From Panagrolaimus kolymaensis (Eukaryota > Nematoda > Chromadorea > Rhabditida > Panagrolaimidae): DNA of 64,000 bases. The position numbers were made by a program, and so were the translations under genes. The stretch lies in NCBI GenBank assembly GCA_028622995.1, contig JAJQJQ010000007.1:1922001-1986000 (forward strand). The letters run 5' to 3'. How positions within the stretch are numbered: the stretch's first letter is position 1; each line of letters starts with the position of its first letter. Below, one piece after another: positions 36,602 to 50,218 of the stretch. The notes beneath the pieces were generated by a model, which worked only from the letters and a program-made list of their open reading frames with translations, was not told the DNA's origin and made no database searches.

Positions 36602-37846
36602 TTAGAAAAATAATCGCTTATGATAAGTTTCAAATGGTGGGGGGAAATGATGGCATGCATTGATTAAACGGAAATATTGAACCTGAAAAGTTTTACAATA
36701 TAATAATAAAAAAATTTATAATCTTTTAAAGTCGATTAGAAAATGTTTTGTATTTGGTTTAAAATCCAAATCGCTGAATTTTAATGGAGCACTCTCGTAG
36801 ATTCAAGGATTTTTTTAGTATAAGTCAGTGCCAGATTGCATCAATAAAATAGGGTAATGATCAATGGTCGTCGTCGCTTTGTGGGAGCATCACCAAAATG
36901 ATGGTGATTTAAAAAATACAAAACGAAAATGAGATTAGCGTTTTATATCGTTAAAAAAAAGTGTTTCATAAATCTTATTATTATCAAAACTTTTTTTTAA
37001 GGAAAAAGTTTGAAGCTTACAACTTTCATTATTTCAACCGCTAATAAAACAAAAATCTCTAACATTGAAAAGAGAAGCCCTAAATCCAAAATGTTTCAGA
37101 CAATTTACTGCTTTTTTTTCTTCTTAACTTTTTGCTGTATCTCTGCTTATTCCCTTATCTCGCATGATTGAGCACTTTTTTTATTTGCATCTTTTAGATT
37201 ATGATTTTTTAAAAATGAAGAAATGTTAAAAACTTACAAAATGTTGAAATTTTGGTTCAATGATAGTTCGATAATCTTGTGGAATTTTAGTGAAAAGTTC
37301 ATTAACTTCGGTTTCATCTTTTTTTGCAAGTTGTTTACACAAAGCATTCACAGCTTCATTATTAAATTGAGCAGCAATAGCTTCAATAATTATTTCAAGT
37401 ATTTGTGTTGTTGGAACGTTATCAGCTATCAACCAAGTTTCAACTGAAGCATCCGTCGAAGTAAACCTTTCCAATTCACGTCGAAGATTGGTTAATAAAA
37501 GCCGCTGCGAAAGGTGAGTCAAAACTGCGAAATTATCAGCTAAAATTTTTTTTATCTAAACGTTTTTTTGATTAATCCAAATTTTTGTATTACCTGAAAT
37601 AGTGGATTGCATAATAAAATCGTCATCTGGACAAATATGTTGTAAAAGTTCTTGCATATCGTCAAATGAAACATCAGTAATTTCAACTCTGCCTTCTCGA
37701 GTTTCTCGAAACTCCGGTGTAAAACATAGAGCCAAAAAATATGGGGATAATTCAGCCAAATAATGTTGGTTTACAAAAAGTTGCTTTCCTTCAATAATCA
37801 ATTCAAATTGTCGAAGTTGTGAAGGTTGAGTAAAATCAATAACCAT
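36602..37846 (-). CDS. BTB/POZ-domain protein, 211 residues
   Basis: Three exons (37846-37594, 37539-37238, 36682-36602); the last intron is about 555 bp, long for this locus. The N-terminal part has the BTB pattern: FELIIEGKQLFVNQHYLAELSPYFLAL, then an EFRE..EGRVEITDV strand and a DDMQELLQHICPD helix. A helical BACK-like stretch follows (LTHLSQRLLLTNLRRELERF), ending in VQYFRLINACHHFPPPFETY. BTB proteins dimerise and often act as CUL3 adaptors; nematodes have many. No Kelch or MATH domain is present, so the substrate or partner is unknown. Confidence 0.75.
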
Positions 37847-40800
37847 GGCTATGGTAAATAATGTTTACTGAAATTGAAAGAAAATTCAAAATGGAAATGC
37901 AAAAAGAGCGGTTAAAAAATAAAATAGGCATGAGTAAGATCAAGTTTGGAAGGAATTGAAGAAAAAAATCATTAAATGTAACAAAGTTTATCGACCATCT
38001 GTTGATACCTTTTTCAACGAGAGAAAGGAGCAAAAAAAGAAGATGTTATGTCCAAAAAATAAACATTATCAACACAACAAATGAAAGAGATGCTTTCTAA
38101 TCAATAGAAACCTGTCTAACATAAAGAAAGACAAAAAAAGCAAAAAGAAAGAAATTTGGCCTTCTCCTTCTTCTTCAAAAAATGAAAGTTTCATTTTTCA
38201 AACAAAAAAAAAAGAAGAAGACAGCTGTTTTGACGGTGGAGGAGGCTGCGACCGACGATAACTGATAATATGGATGCAAAAGATGGAGGTGCGCAAACTA
38301 ATTTGAAAAGCAACATATATCGATAAAAAGGCTGCTTTACTTTTACTGATCTTTTTTCCCTAAAACAAAAGGACAAATAAAAAATAATAACAGCAGTATC
38401 ACTTTTCACTTTGACACTGAAATTTAGTTTGTGTTTGAAAAAGTCATGTGTTTGTGTAATGAAAAAAGGTGAAATAACAACAAGGGTTGTTTTTCTTGGT
38501 TTAATCACTTAAAAAAGATAATAAACGTTAACCTTGAAATGTTGATATACGTACATACAGTTAGTTTACACAAGCAGGAAAAAGTTTATCAAAATCTTTA
38601 GTTTTATGTGGTACTTTTATGTAAACATTACAAACTTTGGTATCGTACACATTTTATTTTTTGAATTATCGTAAATGTGTAAAAATCTTACAAACATGTT
38701 AATCACAAGTTCTTGTAGATTATAAAGATCTAAAATAATTAACAAACCTTGAAAAAGGGATGCCGCTACAATGATTATTTAAACCCTGGAATTAATCTTA
38801 GCGTAACAGAAAATAAATTTCTACAAATTTGAAAAACATGAAAATGAATCATCCAACTTTAAAAGTTAGATTAGCTTTGTAAAAGACAATTGGCCTCTAT
38901 AATTTTAATTAAAAATATAAATAAAAGTTGGAGAATTTGATAAAATATGACAAGGCTACATAAAGCAGCAGCTACGGTAATAATCATCCAAACATTTGAT
39001 GACACACTTGGTAAATGTTAATTAATTAAAAAATTTTTCTGCTGACGAAAACACATTTTGTTTGTTTGTTATTATTGTTTTCATCTTCATTTTCTTTTTT
39101 ATCTAATCTCTTTGACCGTATTCTATTTTATTCTTTATCTTTTTTTTAAATTAAAGAAAATGATGAAACCTATACTTTCATGTGCTTTCATGACGGATTT
39201 CGGAGAGATGAAGAAGAAGGTGTAGCTTACATACTTGCTTCATATATTTATGATTGCTCTTTTATCTCTTTTTTAAAAAATTGCAAAACAAATGAAAAAA
39301 GGAAAAAGAAAGAAAGGATGGCAAAAAAACATATTTTCAATCGGATTAAAAAAAGAATGTCTCAGAAGGTGGATAGGGTGGTTGCTATTCGAAGAGATTT
39401 TTTTTCTTTATTTTTTTCTTCTTGCTAACGTCAATGAAGGATTATCCCTTTTTTTTATCCTACACCCGTCTTTTTAAACTATCCCTTTTAATTAATTTTT
39501 TTTTCTCTTTCATTTAAAAAGTTCAAATTTTGTCTTGACTTTTTTGGAATCTATTTTAGTTTTAACTACAAAAGTTGTATGAGTACGGTTGAGAGAGTAT
39601 TCTCGAGAATTTATGAGAGCTTTTCAATGTTGGCAAGAGATATCATTAAAGAATATGCCACAATTCTATGGTCACTTAAATATTGTATGCCTTTGAACCT
39701 TTGCATTCCTTTTTTTTCACTTTCATAAACCGTTTTAATTCAATACGATTTTAAATTTTATAAATATTTAAAAAACTTTCATTTATGAATATAATTTAAA
39801 AAATGGAATCTTGAAAAAAGCGCTTCCCTTTTTTTTATCCCTGCCATCATCTTCCACTAATAATAACTACCGCTATCCCAACCAACCAACTAACTAACCG
39901 ACCTCATAGCCCAGTGACCCAAATCTCCTTGAATAAGACCCTATTGCCCCTGGGCAGCAACAGCGGCGAGAAAAATGAAAAAAGATGAGAAAGTAGCGCG
40001 ATGCAAATAAATGAATAGAGATGAGATGGGAGGAGCAGTGAAGATGAAGGTCATTGAAGCAGCGTCAGGATTTGAAAAAATCAGCGAAAGTTTTTGAAGT
40101 AACGCCTTTCACGTCGTTTTTTTTTCATCTCCCTTTAAATGAAATGGAAAAAATGGAAGGCGTTATGCAATCAAAAAATTTGAATTCGAGGTCATCGAAA
40201 ATTATGATGATGATTACTGATGATTGAAGGGAGTGAATTTAATAGAAATAATGAAAACGAAAACTTGGTTTGAATTCATTTTTAAGAAATGAATGGAATT
40301 TTTTAGGTTATTTATTATAGAATCTTATATAGAATTGAAAGTTATATTCTGATGTTGAAAATCATGGAGAAAATTCTTGGAAAAAAATACTATGAATGTA
40401 GTGAAAAAATATCTCCGATATAATATAGCTTTTTTGATAATTTGCCACCGCCAACAAACGTTGTGTTGTAAGCCAAAACAAAAATTTGTTTTTTACTTAA
40501 AGCTTTTTATTGAGGAAAAATATTAATCTGTTTTAAATTTATAATTTTAAAAATTAGCGGTCAAAAGTTTCACAGTAGCAAAAATAATATTTTTTAAATA
40601 GTTATAAAATACGGTAGATTAAGGAATTCGTAAACAAAAAAATTGTTACTCTAATGATTTCACTCTTGTTTTTCGTTGTTATTGTATGATTAAGCAGCTT
40701 TCATCAAAATTGAATGAATTGTTGAAATATTCTAGTTTTATGTTTAGGAAAGTGAACTTGTTTTGAACTTTCAGAAAATAATTCTAAAACCAAGATTTCT

Positions 40801-43412
40801 ATTTCAAAAGCCATCTTTCACTATATCTAACATCGTACATTGCCCTCTTTTATTAAATTCCTTTTTTCTTTCTTATCCCTTGATTTTAAAATAAGATTCC
40901 CCAATTTTCTTCTTCATTTATTTTTCACCTTTAATTTATTACGGTCATTTTGCGCGAACATCCGAAAAAAGAAGAAGTGAAAATGTAGGCCGATTTCACT
41001 TTTTTCTTCAATTTTTTTTTTCTTCATTCAAACGAGAGAGAAAATAATAAAGAGATGAAAAAGAAGTGCAAGTGCAAGCGTGTCATTGTCCCGGATTCCA
41101 CTCTTCTTTTTTTATCCATTGTTTCGGATTTATTTGGATGGAGGATTCTCTCAGTCAGGATGAATGAGAACTACGACGCAATGATGGCGAGGATGGATGA
41201 TGATGACCTCGACTCTTCTCTCGCAGCTCACAAACCATTGTCCACTCTCTTCTTTTTTGATATTACCAACAACCAACGTGTCTGTGTCGCGGTGTCTGCC
41301 CTTAGGGCAGCAGTTATAATAAATTTTAAATAAAAAGTTACGCCATGAGGAGGTCACCCAAATTTCGCGCAATGTGTTTGAATATATATTTTTAAATTGC
41401 AAAAAAAAAGGATTCCGCGCTGAAAATAAGAACCCTTCCTTAAAATAAAATACTTTGGGTTTTTTTTCTTTCATTAGAATTTCACTCTTCTTTTTTTTAA
41501 ACCTTTGACACTTTTTAATTTCTTCTTGTTGTTGACTGAATTAAGCCAAAAAAGTAAACCATTCTTAAAATTAAAAATCTAAATTTATATAGAACGACAT
41601 AAACTTGCCGGCTAGTGATAACATTGCTACGGTATCTCTCTGTGCCACCATTTGATCGGTTGAATTGCATAAAAGCAAGCCTCCATTACTTCTCTTTTGT
41701 TTTCTTCCGTAACCTATCATCCTAAAACTGATCAAGAAAAAAAGAAAGAAAGGTGATGATCGCTTGTCATTTTATCCCTTCCATCCATTTAACGTTGTCG
41801 CCTTCTTTCAATATTTTGAATGAATCCAAAAACCCCATTTTTAAAACAAAAGGATTTTTTTTAAGATTTTTCATACTAAAACCCCAAATAATTTTTTCTT
41901 CTTGATAACAGGCAGCATTGTTGTCATTCATTTTTTTTTCTTGCATCAATAATTTTGAATCTCGAACAAAAATTTTATTGCAAAAAAAAGACGAAAGAAA
42001 TGGTTTTTCAAACAAAAAGATTTTTCCATGCTTTTAGTTAAACGTCCTCTTTGAATTGTGTCGTGTCTGCTTCTTTTCCAAATCTAAAATCAAAGATGAT
42101 TGTCGCGTGTTATATTTATGAATTTTATATTAGCCGCCCAGAAATGACCCTGTTTTTTTTTGATGTTAATGATTTTTGCCTCCTATTTTTTTACGCTCGC
42201 TTTTTTGTAATAAAAAAATCAAAGTAAAATTATTTTGCCGAAAAAAAAACTGCGGCATCAATTTCTTTTATTCATCCGAAAAAAGGCAACATTTGTTTTC
42301 AATGCCACCAAATTTATAATATTTTTTATGATCTGTGACCCTTGTCTTTTCTAATAATATGGCACTAATCGTCTCAACAAAAAAAAAATGCTGTCATTTT
42401 AAGTCTTTTTTCTTAAAAGATTTTATTTACTTCTTTTTTTAACTTTCGATTATCAGATGGCTTTTTACTTTGACTCTTACTTATTTTTTAATCAATCTAT
42501 TGTTACTTGGCCAATAAAAAAATAAGTATCTTTTTGTTTTTAGGTTTTTTAAAAATGACCTTCAAATAAATAATATTTTATAAATATAAAAACATGAAAC
42601 CTAAAAACTTTTTTTACGTGTGATTCATTTTTTTGTGCCTTTGAAAATAAAAGAATCTCGCATGACAAAAGCACGCGCATGTTTTTTTCTTTCATTTTCG
42701 ATCATCGGCCTTCAAAAAAAAGCTTTACTTAAATATTGTTGTTATTTACCATATTTTTTTAATATACCGTCTCCATACAGCATGTTTTCCCGCGTAAAAA
42801 TGACCTTTCATTTAGTTGGTTTCTATTACTGTAGTAATTTCTTAAGCCTATTTTTTCTCCATAACATTATTTCCTTTTTTTCATGGACAAAGTTTAATGG
42901 TGTTATTTTTGAGTTGTTGCCAATTTGTCGTGTGCTTTTTTTTTCTTAATCAAAACGTAGCATCAATGGGGGTTTGACTTCATTTCAAGGTCGATTATAT
43001 TGTCTTCTGAAAAAATAAAAAAATAAAAAGCTTGCGTTATGTTTTCGCGCCAAAATGTTTTTTCGATGATGATGATAGACGTTTAACATTGAAATGAACA
43101 ATCGTCTATTTTTTTTTTCTTCTTCCTTCCTCACGAGTATCGAGAATTTTAAACTTCAAGGTCATTTTGGGGTGAAAGAGAGATAGAGAGATGCGCGAAT
43201 GTATGAATGTCAAATGAAAGTGAAAAGCGAACCGCCGCTTCAACGATCGCCCCACGTGAAAAGGCAGGCGAGTCGACCAATCATTTTTCCTTGAACAAAA
43301 GGGGTTTTGTTTTTGGAAGTAATCCTGAAGAAAAAAAATTGTTCGTGAATTGGATAATGAAATTTTAATAATTACCTTTTTAAACGTTTATTTATTAGAT
43401 ATTTTTTTAGAA
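37847..43412. other. Gene-poor region upstream of the nuclear receptor gene
   Basis: About 5.5 kb of AT-rich sequence with many T and A runs and no supported exon. A small perfect hairpin, CTGCCC-TTA-GGGCAG, lies at 41296-41310. E2F-like CGCGCCAAAA lies at about 43047. The last kilobase is somewhat richer in GC (CGAACCGCCGCTTCAACG at about 43228) and is likely the receptor promoter. Confidence 0.4.
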
Positions 43413-45900
43413 ATGGAGCGGCCAGAATTGGCTGTATTCCGAACTCCCGTAATTCATGGTGGTAAACAATCATCTGCACCAGAATCTTCACATTCTCTCC
43501 CTCTCTCAACAACCCTTCAATCAATTGGTCAATCACAACCTTCTCAAGCAGCTACAATGTTTGCAGATTCTACAACTTTCTCACTTTATTCATATTACCT
43601 CAGCCAAATTGCAGCTGCGCAACGAGCTGCCGCTGCGGCAGCAGCGGTTTCTGCATTTGCTTATCATCAACCTTCACAATTTTTTGATCCTCAAGCATGT
43701 GCTGCTGCAGCTTCAATGTTTTTTGCTTCTCAACAACAGCAACAACATACTTCAACAATAAATAATCCAATAACGGATATGGTTGTGGATAAGCAACCAT
43801 TTATGGATTCTAAAAGAGATATAATATCCACACAATGGATTCACCCAAAGCATACACTCCCGTCCGAAAAATTAGAAACAAAATATTCATGGATTAATTA
43901 TTATGAAAAGGCACTATTGAATAATAATAATGATGGCATTATAGAAGCAACAAAAATAGATAACAATAATAACGTTAATGTTCTTAATGCTACTACTACC
44001 GTAATTGAGGTAAATTTTCAATAGCTCTTTTACTTTCTTCATTTAACCCACTCAATTTTTTAATCCATTTCATATCTTTATTTATTTTTTATTTATTTTG
44101 CAGCAACAATCCTCATCATCAAGACAATCTACAAGCTCATCCAGCTCACCAAGTCTTCCATCAGCTTCAAATTCTGATGGATGGCCTGATTCTAAATTCA
44201 TCACCACCAACGCTACGATTATTATGGAAACAGATGATCCGCTTTTATGTGCAATTTGTGGCGACCGAAGCAGTGGGCTACACTATGGTAGTTTTACATG
44301 TGAAGGGTAAGTAAACCAGCAACAACAAAAAAAGATTTAAACAAAGAAAAAAAGCATCAAGAAAATTAAATTTAAGTGTTAAATATAGCTTTTTTTGTTC
44401 TTAAAAAAGAAAAACAGTATTTTTTGACGTGATTTTGTATTTCCGAAAAAAAGAAGATAAAATTTAAAAAAGATTTAAGAATAAAAATAACTCTTTTTTT
44501 GTTTTCAGGTGCAAAGGATTTTTTAAAAGAACTGTACAAAACAAAAGAGTTTATACTTGCGTGGGTGGAAATGGAAAATGTCCTATGACAAAGGAATTAA
44601 GAAATCGATGCCAATTTTGTCGATTTCAAAAATGCCTTCAACAAGGCCTCGTCATTCAAGCCGTTCGTGAAGATCGAATGCCTGGTGGAAGGAATGGAAG
44701 TGCCATTTATAATTTATATAAAGTACACTTTTATTTTATGTAATTTTTAAAATGAAATCCATTTATAGTTAAAATATCGAAAAACTCGTAAACCCACCAC
44801 ATCTTCATCTTCGACTTCATCATCGCATCAAGCTTCAAGCGGTTCTGCAACAACCACACCCTCACCTCCATCCTCAACATGGAAAGTATCTTCTTCAACT
44901 TCCACCGTTGTTCCTTCCTCATTGGCCAGCCTCCTTCAACAAACTTCTTCTTCAAATACAGGGCAGCAATTTTTGGCTCCATCAAAAAATTTAATTCAAC
45001 AATTAATTGATATTGATAAACTTGAAGATTTGATGGATTTAAAAGGATTAAAAGATTCAAAAAAGAATCATTCAGAAAAATTAAGTGCAATTGGAGATGA
45101 AATTGTTGAAAAATTAGTTGAATGGACAAAGCGATTACCATTTTATGGTGAACTTCCAATAACCGTATACACTCAATTACTCACTCAAGGATGGGCTGAA
45201 TTAGTTATGCTTTCATCGTGTTTTTATGCAGTGGGACAAAATAATACATTAACAGCAAAAACTACCGGTGAAATTGTTTCTTTGAATAATGCGGGACATA
45301 ATTTGAATTTATTACAACGACGACTTTCAGCTGTTATGGAAAAAGTTGTGCCATTAGAAAAAATTGCAAAGTTTGTTTTCTTTTTTTAATGAAGTTTAAA
45401 AACTAACTTTTTAATTTTTAGTGACGCTGGAATTTTTGTTGAACAATTTACTTTATTAATTAATGCTTTCTCAAAATTATCCGTACCCATTGAAGCTTAT
45501 GTTTGTCTTAAAGCTATAACTTTATTAAATTCTAATTCAGGTACAGTATTTTTTAAACTCGATCTCAATATGAAGGAAGTGTTTTTGTAAATCTCTTTGA
45601 AACCCAATCATTCTAAAATTTTCTGAAATTTAACATTTTTTGTTTGCAGAACCTCTAAGAATTGATGAATGCAGTGTGAAAAGAATATCATTAATTCAAG
45701 ATCAATTTGTTAAAGCTCTTCAAATACATTTATGCCAAATTGAAGCTGCACCACGGTTGAGTGATATATTTGCATGGTTGCCATCTCTTCGTTCGGTTGC
45801 ATCTTTATTACTTCAAAGTAAAATGTTTTATGTTCCATTTTTAATTTGTCGCGAACCTATCCTGCATCAACCACTTAAAATTGAAATCAATGTCGAATGA
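43413..45900 (+). CDS. NR6A-type nuclear receptor (Drosophila HR4 / GCNF; C. elegans NHR-91 group)
   Basis: Six exons (43413-44009, 44104-44306, 44509-44722, 44769-45370, 45422-45540, 45650-45900) give 661 residues. The N-terminal region is Gln/Ala/Ser-rich. The DNA-binding domain spans about residues 250-320: [20 protein letters not shown] (first finger, P-box CEGCKG) and [20 protein letters not shown] (second finger). The T/A-box extension [26 protein letters not shown] is close to Drosophila HR4 and separates it from other receptors. The ligand-binding domain (about 390-650) keeps the helix 3-5 signature region ([20 protein letters not shown]). HR4/GCNF receptors are orphan regulators of development and moulting-type timing. 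The start was chosen after the TTTTTTAG acceptor at about 43410. Confidence 0.9.
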
Positions 45901-46653
45901 GCTTTTATCGACGATTAGAAACTATTTATTCTCATTAGTTATAATTATTTAATGTGAGCGCTTTTATTAATTTCATTCACTGTAATTAGCAAATGTTGTT
46001 TATAGTGGTATTCTTTAGCCTTTAAATTGCTTCGTCTTTTTTATTACATCTTTGCTTGGCTTTTTCTAATTCCATTTTCCTATTTCATCTTCGTCTTCTT
46101 TCGGGCAAAAAACCCCAAAAGTCTTTCAACACCCTTTTTTAGATTACTCAACTTATTTTTTTATCATTCACGTTTTTTATTTAATAATTCTTAAAATCCT
46201 AATAACTAATTAACTAAAACTTAATCCATATAACAGTAATAATAATAATAGATCGTGTATAAATTATAGCATAAGTGATAGTTGGTTTTTTTATTGTTGT
46301 ATGTATGTATTTTATTTTTATTTTAAAACTCGGTAAAGGAACGATGATGTCTTTCAAAATAAGCATCATTAATGTGTAATTTATTAATATTAATAAGCTT
46401 TTTTTATTTTATATTTAATTTAGGTGTTTTTTTAAAAATAATTATTGAATGTATAAAAGGATAATAACAAAACTATAAAATTTTATTAATTTTTTTTAAT
46501 TTTTCTAAGGCAATAAATAAATCAAAGATTGGAAATAAAAACTTATTTTTCTTGTGAATAATGAGATCCTTATTAATTCCAGAAAAAAAAAACATAACGA
46601 TAAATAAACGCAGCTATAGTAAAAAAAATTAAACTTTTTGTGGATATATGTAA
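45901..46653. other. 3' intergenic, convergent genes
   Basis: AT-rich spacer between the nuclear receptor and CMTR1, whose 3' ends face each other. Several AATAAA-like signals; no gene seen. Confidence 0.5.
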
Positions 46654-49619
46654 TTACGCGCTTAAACCATTATTAGAAAGAAAATTATCATGATGTTGTT
46701 GAATATGATCCATTAAAGCTGGAACAGTAATGGTATCTTCAGCATATGCGGCTTCAACAATATCTATCGAAGTTGTTCGTGAATGATGACTTAAAGTCCA
46801 ATTAAGATAAAGAGGGCCTTCAGCAATATTATCCCAAAAATTTGCAACAAATTTATGTTTTTCATTTCGTGGGTAACTTTTATTTTGTTTTCTATCATTA
46901 TAATATTTATCTTGTTGACTTCGACTCCAACATTTTGAATATGGATCTGTAAATATTGTGGCTTATTCCATTTTTGAATAAATAAAAATATTTACCTCTT
47001 ACATCTCGAACAAATCGTATTCCATTTGCAGGATAATAAAAATGTGGGGCATTGGGTTCACGAGTAAATGGTAAAGAACCCGGTGTACCCGATGCATTAC
47101 TAAAGATCGTATTTAATAAACCTTGAAATTGGGTAGGTTGAATGCTGCTCGCTGTAGCCACAGCCAATCCTAATGTGCTTCGACAAACATATGCATTAGC
47201 AAATTTTTCTGCAGCTTTAAGCCTATCAATCAATGGAAGCTTTGAAACGTCATCTCCACCAATAACGGCAGCATCAATAATTCGTAAAACTTCTGATTCT
47301 TTTCTGCCATTCGTCATTCGACTTACTTTTTCAACCAAAAGCAAAGTTTTACGTGGAAATTTGGGATAATCATCAAGGGGTTGGAAACCTCTAGAATCAA
47401 CGGTTCGAACAAATATTCGTTCTTTATGATCGGAAATTAATAAAAATGGAGCCATAGGTGAACATAATATTTGAGCATTATATAATTCATGAAAGATTTC
47501 TTGTGGAAATTGAGGACCAAATGTTTCAAGATCAAGCTTTCGCTGCTTTTGAAAATCAGTTTCAATTTTAAATTCCTAAAAATAAATAAATAATTTTTTG
47601 TCTCAAATACTTATAAAAAACCAACCCTGCTTGCTATAGAGTTGAAAAACATTTGAATGGGTTTATTTTCATCCGCACTCATAGCCTTTCGATCAATATT
47701 TGGAATTTCCCAATAATCCAATGCTTCTTCACGAATTTTTCCTTGATCTTTATCTCTTTTGCCTGAATCTTTTGCAAAATGTAAATATTTTCGTAAATAT
47801 AATGTTTGCTTTTGAATTAATGTTTCATTATGAGCGCGAACATAATCCATAAATTCTGAATCTTTTTCAATTTCATCTAAAGGGATAACTTCCATAACAT
47901 CAAATTCATTTTCTTTCTTTTGATTTTTAAAACTATCCATTCTATTGTTGACTTCCAATAAATGCTCCTTAATAATGGTTGAACCAATTTCAGTTAAACT
48001 TTCACAATAAATATATCTTTCAGAATTTGCAGGCCGACTAGTAACGGGTTTATGCAATGAAATTTTTTCAAATGCCATATACATGAGATAAATTAGCCCA
48101 ACGCTGAATGGAGTAAATATATCAAAAAGTTTGCAAACAAAATTTCCACCGGGTGATGTTTCAGTTGCTGCTCGACAAAGAGCAAGACCAGAAATAAATT
48201 GGCATAAATAAAGGCGTTTAGATAAAATTTCTTGAATATTTTCTTGTCCTTCAACCGAGAAACCACCATCGCATGTAACAAGATGAACGCCCTTTCCATT
48301 GGTTTCTTCTTTTACTTTTCGTTCGAGGGCAGCAAGATTCTCCGGGTCATAAACATCTCCATTGTCTTTAGGTCCATAATAATTATCAAAATAACAAGCT
48401 GAACCAGCGATAAACTTTTCAAGTTTAAAATCATTTTCGCCTAAACAAAAGTTCACGGTAATGAGTCAAAAGGTAAAGGAATGGAATGCAAACCTTTCAA
48501 AGTAAAACCAAATCCATGGCAATTATAATATGCTTTACGCCAAATTAAATATTCACTAAATCCACCAGGACCTGCGCAAACATCAGCAAAATACCAAGGT
48601 TCATCATTTCTTGAACAATCATTTGTTGCGGGTTCATTTGCAACGATGGGACACTTAGCACGTCTTTTGGTTTCATCCAACTCTTGGCTTAAACCCCATC
48701 CAAAAACTTTATCCATATTTGCCATTTTAACTGCTGCTCTAAAATAAATAAGTAGAAGTAAAATATTAGTAAGTCATTACAATAACAAAGATTGTTTTTA
48801 CCGGTTTTGAAAGATTGCACTTTTAATTGTTTCATATGGATTAGCTCGAGCTCGAGCACTTTGTAACTCTCTTTGAGTAAGGTGGTCAAAAATAGATTTT
48901 GATTCTAATAAGGCTTTAATTAATTGGCCATCACAAAATCGATCTTCATCATCTATGGTTAATTTAGGGGCTCCCACTCGAATCCATGAAGGTGATATCA
49001 CAAAACTTTCACGAATATCTGAATCACATCTCAAATATTGTGGCTCTTCTTCAATTCCTTTATCTTCAACTGTATCATCCCATTGAGATCCAACTTCCGG
49101 TGCTAGTATCTAAAATGATAGTAAGAAAATGTCAAAATGATGATGACTATGTTAATTACTTTAGATTTTTCATCACCCAACCCTCTTCTTTGGTGAATTC
49201 CTTTAGCTTGAATAGGTTCAACGATACCATGTTGATTACGACCAAGACCTTTTCCTTCTTCATACCCATGTTTTTTCATATATCTTTCAGCAAAAGATAT
49301 CTTTGTATCAGGCTCATTTTCAAGAGGTTCTTGAGGTGGCCGCTTTCTTGAGTTTGAGTTGTTATCATGTCCATTATTTTGATGAGAATTGTGATTAAGC
49401 CCTCCAAAACTAGGTCGTGAATTAAATGAACTATCTTCTTCGCTATCACTTGATAATCTGGGCAATGAAGAATTGATGGTGGACATTTCTTCCTCGAACC
49501 CTGCTAGCATATCTTCATCTCTTGCTTTACGTAATTTGTTAAAACCGTCCTAAAATGAGAGCTAATAATAAAATAATATGGTAAAGGTAACAACAACAAA
49601 AAATACATACGTTGTTCAT
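46654..49619 (-). CDS. CMTR1: CMTR1, cap-specific mRNA (nucleoside-2'-O-)-methyltransferase 1
   Basis: A multi-exon minus-strand gene of about 830 residues, starting with a tiny exon (M-N-N at 49619-49611). Domains in order: a Ser/Asp-rich N-terminus; a G-patch (YMKKHGYEEGKGLGRNQHGI); a short linker with YETIKSAIFQNR; then the FtsJ/RrmJ-type Rossmann methyltransferase. SAM motif I reads FADVCAGPGGFSEYLIWRK. The catalytic aspartate is in HLVTCDGGFSVEG, the lysine in GGNFVCKLFDIF and the glutamate-bearing strand in ANSERYIYCESL, consistent with the K-D-K-E tetrad. A C-terminal guanylyltransferase-like region (MAPFLLISDHKERIFVRTVD) follows. CMTR1 methylates the first transcribed nucleotide of mRNA in the nucleus. 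I see no WW domain at the C-terminus, which vertebrate CMTR1 has. Divergent from SYF1. Confidence 0.92.
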
Positions 49620-50218
49620 TTTGAAATAAAATTGTCCCTGAATATTATGTATTTGTTCATAAAAAATATATAATAAAAACTCATATAAAGTAAGAAAGTC
49701 GATGATAAAAATGAATAATGTCTACTATCTCTGAAATTCAGGGTAAATTAATAACTTTGTAGCATGAATGCGATATAAAAAAGCTCGATTATTAAACAAA
49801 ATTTGTAAAATGGAAAATATTAACGATGTGAGATAAAAACGCAGAAAATAAAAAAAGATCATTGTATTCAATTAATATTAACGTGGGCTATTTTCAATAT
49901 GGAGGATATTAATGAGCTTTTAAAAAAGGAGATAGTAATAATGGGATAATAACAATAACGTTTAAAAAAATTTAATAAAATATTAGCTCAAGACGCCGTT
50001 ACTTTTTGCTATCGAAACACATACTGACGACTGGCTGGCAAGACAATGGGGAAAAAAAGTCTTAGAAAGAAAAAAAGATTATTGAAATAAACAATTTTTT
50101 TGATTTGACATTTTTCCAACCTTTTTCTCTTCCCTTTTTTGTGTTGTTATTTTTTGAATTTTTATCACTTTCAAAAATTAATTTAAATTTATTCAAAACT
50201 TGTTGCTAACAATTCATA

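Noticed and set aside
41296..41310. CTGCCC-TTA-GGGCAG hairpin as a histone-like stem-loop
   Set aside because: The stem and loop sequences do not fit, and there is no histone gene or 9-mer nearby.
41055..41474. Open frames on both strands at about 41.1-41.5 kb
   Set aside because: No domain pattern, overlapping on both strands, no splice partners. A plus-strand small protein cannot be excluded, but nothing supports it.
47395..47412. GGTTCGAAC-like B-box, possible tRNA
   Set aside because: It lies within the CMTR1 coding sequence, and no A-box or acceptor stem is found around it.
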